Of a stretch of DNA of 21,774 nucleotides, positions 16,346-21,774 are shown in pieces. The notes beneath the pieces were generated by a model that worked only from the letters and a program-made list of their open reading frames with translations, was not told where the DNA came from and made no database searches. Source of the DNA: Planctomycetota bacterium (lineage in GTDB: Bacteria > Planctomycetota > Planctomycetia > Pirellulales > Pirellulaceae); assembly GCA_026692885.1 (NCBI GenBank), contig JAPLNJ010000296.1, positions 1 through 21,774 of the forward strand. Reading direction: 5' to 3'. The first letter of the stretch is position 1; every line of letters starts with the position of its first letter. Both the position numbers and the translations under genes were made by a program.

Positions 16346-18067
16346 ATGGCATACCTCCTTGTACTCAACGGTCCTGGAGTTGGAAACCGCCTCGAGCTGA
16401 CGCGCGACGCGGCGACAATCGGTCGTCAATCCGATTGCGAGGTTGCCTTGACGGCTGCGGAACGCGTCAGCCGGCATCACGCGCGAATCGTGCGCGAAGG
16501 GGACAGCTACTTCGTGGTCGATCTGGGGAGTCGCAACGGGACCTTTGTCAACGACATCCGGGTGGAGCATTGCCAGTTGCAAGACGATGATCGTCTGACC
16601 CTCAGCGATATGGTGCTCGTATTCAAAATGGAAGTGCCGGGCCAGGATCCGCCACCCAGAGATCCGTCGGCGAAATCGATCGTCGACCCCAACGAGCAGA
16701 TGGTCGACAGCTCCGGCCTGGGGATGATTCTGGTCGCGGACGACTCCGAACTTGTGAAGCCTGCGATCGCGACCTCTAAGGTCGGGATTCGGAGCACGGT
16801 GGAAAACGGCCGACGGACGGTCGCGAGCATGCAATCGTTACTCGACGCTCTGATCGAGATCACTCAGAGTCTGGGAAAAGCGTTGGCATTGGACGAGGTT
16901 CTGCCCCAAGTATTGAACGGCCTGTTCAATGTTTTCAATAAGGCGGATCGAGGTTTTATCGTACTGCGGGCGCCGAACGGGAATCTGGTTCCGCGATGGA
17001 AAAGAGTTCGTGGTGTGGCCGATGAAGAAGAGCCGATTCGGATCAGTCAGACGATCCTCAAGACCGTGATGGATTCGAAGGAGGCCATCCTTTCGGCGGA
17101 TGCCACCTGTGACGAACGCCTGCAGTTGAGCCAGAGCATTTCGGCGTTGCGACTTCGTTCGGTGATGTGTGCCCCGCTGCTGGACTCCGAGGGCAACCCC
17201 TTGGGCGCCATTCAACTGGACACGCAAGATAAGGTGAATAAATTCCAACCCAGGGACTTGGAAGTCCTGGCCTCCGTCGCGGTGCAGGCCGGAATCGCGA
17301 TCCACAACGCCCAACTACACGAGAATGCCCTGCGGCAGAAGGAGATCGAACACGACTTGAATCTCGCGTGCCAAGTGCAGAAGTCGTTCCTTCCGCAGCA
17401 TCATCCGCAGTTACCGGGTTACGATTTCCACGATTTCTACCAGCCGGCGAACCACGTCGGCGGGGACTACTACGACTATATTGCGCTTCCGGACGGCCGC
17501 ACGGCGGTGGTTGTGGGTGACGTCGTGGGTCACGGGTTCGCCGCCGCGATGCTCATGGCCAACCTGGCGGCCGAGGCGAAGTATTTCTTCGCGTCGGAGG
17601 CGAATCCCGCGAAAGCTCTCTCAAAGTTGAACGATCGGCTGGGGAACGTGAGTGCGGATCGGTTCATCACCTTCCTCGTGGCCGTGCTCGATCCTGTCAC
17701 GCACCGCGTGACGCTCGTCAACGCCGGCCATAATCTGCCGATTTGGCGACGGTCCAGTGGCGAACTCGTCGAGCCCGGAATGGACGTGGTGGGACTGCCG
17801 CTCGGGATCACGACGGGCTGTGTCTATCGGCAGGAGACCATCACCTTGGAAGTCGGAGAGGCCCTGTTCATGTATACCGACGGGATCAACGAGGCTATGG
17901 ATCCTGCCGGAGAGCAGTACACGATCGATCGATTGCGCAGGCATGTGGCCGAGTACCGCGGAACGTTGCGAACGGTGAGCGACTCCGTCATCAGCGACCT
18001 GCAACAGTTCGTCGGTTCGGGCTCGCAGACGGACGACATGTGCCTGGTGGGTCTGGCTCGCAAGTAG
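16346..18067 (+). CDS. FHA-GAF-PP2C (SpoIIE/RsbU-type) Ser/Thr phosphatase
   Basis: The product is 573 residues with three domains. The N-terminal FHA domain (about 5-95) has IGRQ, the SRHHA motif at 42-46 and GSRNGT at 61-66, the phosphothreonine-binding loop residues. A GAF domain spans about 170-325 (LRSVMCAPLLDSEGNPLGAIQLD), followed by a helical linker. The SpoIIE-type PP2C domain spans about 345-573, with metal-binding motifs GGDYYDY (372-378), GDVVGHG (391-397), YTDGINE (510-516) and the late DD at 563-564, all apparently intact. It is a soluble phosphatase that could be recruited to a phosphorylated partner by FHA and tuned by a small ligand through GAF. The FHA-pseudokinase gene begins 40 bp downstream, and an active kinase gene is convergent nearby, so these are plausible partners. 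The ribosome site before the ATG is weak. Confidence 0.9.
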   Translation: MAYLLVLNGPGVGNRLELTRDAATIGRQSDCEVALTAAERVSRHHARIVREGDSYFVVDLGSRNGTFVNDIRVEHCQLQDDDRLTLSDMVLVFKMEVPGQDPPPRDPSAKSIVDPNEQMVDSSGLGMILVADDSELVKPAIATSKVGIRSTVENGRRTVASMQSLLDALIEITQSLGKALALDEVLPQVLNGLFNVFNKADRGFIVLRAPNGNLVPRWKRVRGVADEEEPIRISQTILKTVMDSKEAILSADATCDERLQLSQSISALRLRSVMCAPLLDSEGNPLGAIQLDTQDKVNKFQPRDLEVLASVAVQAGIAIHNAQLHENALRQKEIEHDLNLACQVQKSFLPQHHPQLPGYDFHDFYQPANHVGGDYYDYIALPDGRTAVVVGDVVGHGFAAAMLMANLAAEAKYFFASEANPAKALSKLNDRLGNVSADRFITFLVAVLDPVTHRVTLVNAGHNLPIWRRSSGELVEPGMDVVGLPLGITTGCVYRQETITLEVGEALFMYTDGINEAMDPAGEQYTIDRLRRHVAEYRGTLRTVSDSVISDLQQFVGSGSQTDDMCLVGLARK

Positions 18068-18107
18068 CTGTTGTGTCCCAGTGGGGTTTCTGCCTGGGAG
18101 GCGAGAC

Positions 18108-19352
18108 GTGAGCGTTTTCGAGCTGGTGGCGATTGGGCTGGAGACTGGTCAGCAATGGCGGCGGGCCCTCGCGCCAAACACCACGATTCTGATCGGCCGG
18201 CACGGAGAGGGGGGGGCGTGGGAGATACCCTGGGATCGGCGGATCTCACGGCAACACGCCGAATTGGTGCTGGAGGGTGCCCAACTGCGTGTGCGTTGCC
18301 TGGAGTCGGCTCGCAATTCCATCTTGTTTCGCGGGAAGAAGCTGCGCCAAGTCACCGTTTTTCCGGGCGAGGATTTCGGCATCGGCAGGACACTGTTTCG
18401 TGTCGAACACGCCGACCACGTCCCGACCCAGGAAGGGGGCCTCGCACAGCCCGTCCTTGACCTGGAGAGCCAACTGGGGCTGCCCTCCGAGTCGCCGTCC
18501 TTGACGGCCGCCCACGTGGCCCACGTAGTCGACGGGGGTGTCTTCGGGAACTACGACTTGATCGACCAAATCAGCCGTGGTGGCTCGGGCCAGTTGCTCA
18601 AGGCGGTGCACCGCCATCTGAAATGGCCGGCGGCCATCAAGCTCCTGTCTCGGGAGGCCGCCTCGTCGGCAGAGGAACTGGCGCGGTTCCGCAACAAGAT
18701 GCAGGTATTGGCTCGGCTCCAGCATCCCAACGTGATCTGCGTGCATGACGCCGGCGAACTGCACGGCATGCGTTATCTGGTCATGGAGTTCGTCGACGGG
18801 CGCAACCTGGTGTCGCGGCTCAAGGAACAGACCCTGGAGGTCCCGGCCGCGGTGGATGTCATTCTCCAAGCCGCACGCGGACTGCGGCACGCTCATGCGC
18901 ACAAGATCGTGCACCGCAATGTGAACCCTGGCCATCTAATGATTACTCGGCGAGGCACTATCAAGGTCGTGGGTTGGAGCCTCGCTTTGCGGCGCGGCGA
19001 GACGGTCTTGGCGGCAAGAGACGAGTGCCGAGAGCTGGTGGGGACGCTCGACTACATGGCTCCGGAACAGACTGTCGACAGCGACCAAGTCGACCCGCGG
19101 GCGGACATCTATAGCCTGGGCTGCACGCTATTCGCGATTCTGACCCGCCGCGTCGTCTATCCCGTGGATTGGTTCAAACGCAAGCTGCTGGCCCAACGGC
19201 ATCAACCCGCCCCGACGCTCCAGGAACTACGCCCCGACGTGCCGGACGCCTTGGAGGCGGTCTACCAGCGCATGATGGCCAAATCGCGAGGCCAGCGATA
19301 TCCCTCCATGGACGACGTGATCGCGGCGCTACAGCAATCACTCGGAACCTAA
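18108..19352 (+). CDS. FHA domain-pseudokinase fusion
   Basis: The GTG at 18108 is preferred because GGGAGG precedes it by 6 nt; an earlier in-frame GTG at 18081 would add nine residues. The product is 414 residues. Residues 1-100 form an FHA domain (LIGRH, RRISRQHAEL at 45-53). Residues about 145-412 have a Ser/Thr kinase fold: ISRGGSGQLLKA, AAIK with Lys178, GTLDYMAPEQ and DIYSLGC. Catalytic residues are lost: the C-helix Glu position is Lys197 (FRNKM), HRD is HRN (269-271) with the later Lys and Asn also replaced (NVNPGHL), and DFG is GWS (289-291). Phosphotransfer is therefore unlikely. It probably acts as a scaffold or allosteric partner, with its FHA reading phosphothreonine on the neighbouring kinase or on a shared substrate. 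It sits directly behind the PP2C gene and is likely co-transcribed. Confidence 0.88.
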   Translation: MSVFELVAIGLETGQQWRRALAPNTTILIGRHGEGGAWEIPWDRRISRQHAELVLEGAQLRVRCLESARNSILFRGKKLRQVTVFPGEDFGIGRTLFRVEHADHVPTQEGGLAQPVLDLESQLGLPSESPSLTAAHVAHVVDGGVFGNYDLIDQISRGGSGQLLKAVHRHLKWPAAIKLLSREAASSAEELARFRNKMQVLARLQHPNVICVHDAGELHGMRYLVMEFVDGRNLVSRLKEQTLEVPAAVDVILQAARGLRHAHAHKIVHRNVNPGHLMITRRGTIKVVGWSLALRRGETVLAARDECRELVGTLDYMAPEQTVDSDQVDPRADIYSLGCTLFAILTRRVVYPVDWFKRKLLAQRHQPAPTLQELRPDVPDALEAVYQRMMAKSRGQRYPSMDDVIAALQQSLGT

Positions 19353-19435
19353 TGCGTTTCGCCGCAGCCAAGGCGCGAGCGGCGTTGAGTGTGGGTGGGT
19401 TCTTTCGCACGGGCCGCCTTCCCGCATCCTCGCGG

Positions 19436-21223
19436 CTAGTGCTTGAGGAGCCATACCAACACCACGGCCAACGCCATGATCAACACGACGGACACCGCGG
19501 TGGCCAGGAAGATCAGTTGGCTGGCGCTGACGCCAGCATCCACCTTGGGTATCCACCCGGCAGTTCGCCGGGGAGGAGCAGCCTCCGGTCTGCCTTGTTG
19601 GCCAACCGGGCCTTTGCTCGCAGTCGGAAACGGCTGCAGGGGATCGGCATCGGACTGCGAGGGGGTGGCCCTGTGCGCGGCGGCTGCCGGCACTTGCGGA
19701 GGGCTCGGCAGCGGCGGCGGGACCGAGGCCGTTGGCGCCAGACCCAACCCCGAAATTGGTCCCGGCTGCGGCTCAGAACGAACTAATGGTTCGAGGGGAA
19801 CACCGCGTTTGACGTTCTCCAACGCGGCGACCACCTCGGCCATCGATTGGTAGCGGTCGGCAGGCTCCTTGGCCACCATCCTGCGGAAGACGTCGTCAAG
19901 CGCCGCGGGCACATCCGGCCGTTTGGCACAGATCATGGGGATGGGGGAGCACTGGTGGGCCATCAACTTCTTGAGGGGCGTTTCCGCTGGGTACGGTATC
20001 GCGCCGGTCGCCATGCGGTACATGGTGCAGCCCAGGCTGTAAATGTCAGACCGGGCGTCCACCGAATGGGTATCGACCGCCTGTTCGGGACTCATGTAGT
20101 CGACCGTCCCGACGATTTGTCCGGGCATGGTGAGCCGGACGGCTGCTTCACCGTCGCCCCCGGCCAAGGGAGCATCACTGAATCCCAACCCCAAGTCTGC
20201 GATCTTGGTGATCCCGTCGCTGGTCAGCATCAGATTGCCCGGTTTGATGTCGCGGTGGATAATCCCCTGGCTGTGCGTATATCCGAGCCCTCGGGCCGCC
20301 TGAATAATGATGTCAATGAGCTGGTCGACGGGAAACGGACCCTGCTGCTTGAGTATGGCGGCCATGTCGCGGCCCTCGATGAATTCCATCACCAGGTACA
20401 GTTCGCCATCCTTCTCGTCGGCGTCGTGCGTGGCCACGATGTTGGGATGGGAGAGACTGGCGGCCACCTTGACTTCACGGCGGAAACGTTCCACCGCGCG
20501 TTCCGATTGCAGCGACGTCGACGACAGCACCTTGATTGCTGACAGGCGATTCATCGTGCGGTGACGGGCTTTGTAAACCAGCCCCATGCCACCCTTCCCG
20601 ATCCATTCGGTCACTTCGTATTGACCAAACAGCAAGTGGAACGGACGGCCGTTATACAGGAAAGACGCCTGGTGTTTGGTGAGCTTCTTGCAGCGGACCA
20701 ACTCCTTGGCCAAGGCGAGGTGGTCGGTCGGACGGCGTTCCGGTGGCAGGCTGGCGATAAAATCGAGCATCTCGCTACGTGTGTACAGGCCGCCGACCGC
20801 CACGCACGTGATGAACTCGTCGAGGTTTTTGGGCAGTTGTCCGTCCGTCCACCCCTTTCCGCTTGTGTCGCGGATCGGCGCCTGTATCTCCGGCCCGGAC
20901 AACTCCTGACGCAGTTTGGCGTCATACGCCGATTTGGACTGCGGATCGAGCAAGCACTTCCGCGCTGCCGCAACCTCGTTGAACAGCTTCTGTGCAAGGT
21001 CCTTGTGGCGCCCCCCAGCAAAACGCCGCAGACTTCCCGCCTGTCCGCGACATGCCGATTCGATGACGTTGACGACGGACTCATACAGTTCCAGGCCTAA
21101 CAATCGATAATGGTTCGGCGGTTGCTCCGCCGCCGGAATGCCCAACCAGTTCTGGTAGGGATCGAAGTCGTTGGGCGACGCGGATCGCGTCGAGATTGGA
21201 TCGGGACTTCCGCTGCTGCTCAT
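19436..21223 (-). CDS. Membrane-anchored Ser/Thr protein kinase with J-like N-terminal region
   Basis: I chose the ATG at 21223 (595 residues, starting MSSSGSPDP) over 21292; GGGAG lies about 11 nt upstream. Residues about 20-105 (DPYQNWLGIPAAEQPPNHYR, LLGLELYES, then AARKCLLDPQSKSAYDAKLR) resemble the J-domain-like region at the N-terminus of many planctomycete kinases. Residues about 132-198 hold a second helical region ending KLTKHQASFL. The kinase domain (about 202-472) is intact: GKGGMGLVY, Lys231, Glu250, HRDIKPGN (323-330), DLG (343-345) and SPEQ. A Pro-rich linker follows, then one membrane helix near the C-terminus (LIFLATAVSVVLIMALAVVLVW). The whole kinase would be cytoplasmic. It converges on the FHA-pseudokinase gene with an 83-bp gap, and the C-lobes of the two are clearly related. 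Confidence 0.9.
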   Translation of the reverse strand: MSSSGSPDPISTRSASPNDFDPYQNWLGIPAAEQPPNHYRLLGLELYESVVNVIESACRGQAGSLRRFAGGRHKDLAQKLFNEVAAARKCLLDPQSKSAYDAKLRQELSGPEIQAPIRDTSGKGWTDGQLPKNLDEFITCVAVGGLYTRSEMLDFIASLPPERRPTDHLALAKELVRCKKLTKHQASFLYNGRPFHLLFGQYEVTEWIGKGGMGLVYKARHRTMNRLSAIKVLSSTSLQSERAVERFRREVKVAASLSHPNIVATHDADEKDGELYLVMEFIEGRDMAAILKQQGPFPVDQLIDIIIQAARGLGYTHSQGIIHRDIKPGNLMLTSDGITKIADLGLGFSDAPLAGGDGEAAVRLTMPGQIVGTVDYMSPEQAVDTHSVDARSDIYSLGCTMYRMATGAIPYPAETPLKKLMAHQCSPIPMICAKRPDVPAALDDVFRRMVAKEPADRYQSMAEVVAALENVKRGVPLEPLVRSEPQPGPISGLGLAPTASVPPPLPSPPQVPAAAAHRATPSQSDADPLQPFPTASKGPVGQQGRPEAAPPRRTAGWIPKVDAGVSASQLIFLATAVSVVLIMALAVVLVWLLKH

Positions 21224-21293
21224 GCGATGCTTAGCTCCCAAATAAAAACCGCAATTTTCGTCGGCAGGGACAAACCGGGCACCAGCGGCCAAT

Positions 21294-21410
21294 GCCGCTT
21301 ACTTTGAGCGGAACGGCGCTAGCCGCCGGTGAAGACTGGCCGCGTTTTCTCGCCCAAGATCCGCGGCTAGCGCCTTGCGGCTCACCATGTCCGAATGCAA
21401 AGTAAGTGGC
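21294..21410. repeat. Nested palindromic element with GCTAGCCGC-type core
   Basis: The outer arms are GCCGCTTACTTTG (21294-21306) and CAAAGTAAGTGGC (21398-21410), 12/13 matched. Inside, CGGCGCTAGCCGCCGG near 21314-21329 pairs with CCGCGGCTAGCGCCTTGCGG at 21361-21380. The core is the same family as the one at 4663-4724, but the outer arms differ. It lies 70 bp upstream of the kinase start, so the kinase promoter is either inside it or squeezed between it and the gene. Confidence 0.7.
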
Positions 21411-21578
21411 TTTGGGCCAGCGCCCCAAGTCAGTGTGGGAGGCCCCGCGCTGCCGCGGCCCACGCTCACTCTCCGGTTGGGCACCTTGTCCCTAGCCAGG
21501 CATAGTCTACCACCCTCGCGCGGAAGGCATCAAGTTGGCACCGCTGGACACTTGCCAATGTTGACAGGCAGCCGAGCA

Positions 21579-21686
21579 GTCTACCACTCCGTGTGGTGCG
21601 CCGACGAGTTTGTCGTCGTGTGCCAGACTAAACGACAAACGCACGAGGTACTGCGGCTGGTAGAACGTGTGTGGGCGGGGCCTTGA
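21579..21686 (+). pseudogene. Possible remnant of a group II intron-type reverse transcriptase
   Basis: One frame encodes VYHSVWCADEFVVVCQTKRQ followed by THEVLRLVERVWAGP and a stop. ADEFVVVC followed by a charged helix resembles the catalytic YADD block of group II intron and related reverse transcriptases (usually RYADDFVVLC). The usual upstream and downstream RT blocks are missing in this frame, and the first Tyr is Cys here. If real, it is a short decayed fragment. Chance similarity cannot be excluded. Confidence 0.35.
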
Positions 21687-21730
21687 TCATAAGGTTGCGC
21701 AAAACGCTAGCAGGGTGGCTGGTGGCTGAG

Positions 21731-21774
21731 CCTAGGCGAAGCCCCAGCAACAGTGGACTGGGGCTTCGCTTAGG
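21731..21774. repeat. Strong hairpin at the window edge
   Basis: CCTAGGCGAAGCCCCAG (21731-21747) and CTGGGGCTTCGCTTAGG (21758-21774) are inverted copies with 16/17 matches around a 10-nt loop. The structure reaches the last base, so it may extend further. It resembles the other interspersed palindromes in this window in style but shares no sequence with them. It could also act as a terminator for something downstream. Confidence 0.65.

Noticed and set aside
21375..21686. Full 103-codon plus-strand frame as an intact gene
   Set aside because: Its first two thirds cover the repeat element and show no protein features; only the last 35 residues resemble anything, so only a remnant was called.

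Overview
The window looks like chromosomal DNA from a planctomycete, probably close to the Pirellula/Rhodopirellula group. The signs are GC-rich genes with wide, repeat-filled spacers, an LEPR-XLL-like N-terminus on a giant exported protein, a PqqD-M50-HlyD fusion, a GAF-HlyD fusion, and Ser/Thr kinases with planctomycete-style N-terminal regions. The taxonomic call is inference from protein style; no rRNA or other marker gene is present.

Layout: (1) 1-4078, minus strand: the first 1359 codons of a giant exported beta-helix/filamentous-haemagglutinin-like protein that runs off the left edge, with tandem repeats of about 94-97 residues and a good sigma70-type promoter upstream. (2) 4079-5587: a gene-poor spacer packed with small palindromic elements, one of them a 123-bp MITE-like unit with a perfect 9-bp target duplication. 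(3) 5588-7351, plus: a secreted protein of unknown function whose signal-peptide codons were interrupted in frame by a second MITE-like unit. (4) 7560-13143, minus: three genes read GAF-HlyD, then HlyD, then PqqD-M50-HlyD; a roughly 350-bp nest of inverted repeats sits between the last two. (5) 13425-16067, plus, divergent: a TolC-like outer-membrane lipoprotein. (6) 16346-19352, plus: an FHA-GAF-PP2C phosphatase followed by an FHA-pseudokinase. (7) 19436-21223, minus: an apparently active membrane-anchored Ser/Thr kinase. (8) 21224-21774: repeats and a possible reverse-transcriptase remnant.

Working model (inference): blocks 4 and 5 form an envelope-spanning export apparatus. The TolC-like protein gives the outer-membrane channel and three HlyD-type proteins give the periplasmic adaptors. 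The inner-membrane part is a zinc metalloprotease-like M50 protein with a PqqD-like domain, instead of a recognisable ABC, RND or MFS pump. Blocks 6 and 7 are a phosphorylation-signalling set (kinase, FHA readers, PP2C phosphatase, dead kinase) that may control it. The giant adhesin-like protein and the secreted protein are possible clients, but nothing in the sequence proves that link. The strongest candidates for something undescribed are the pump-less M50/HlyD/TolC export system and the in-frame MITE insertion in a signal peptide.
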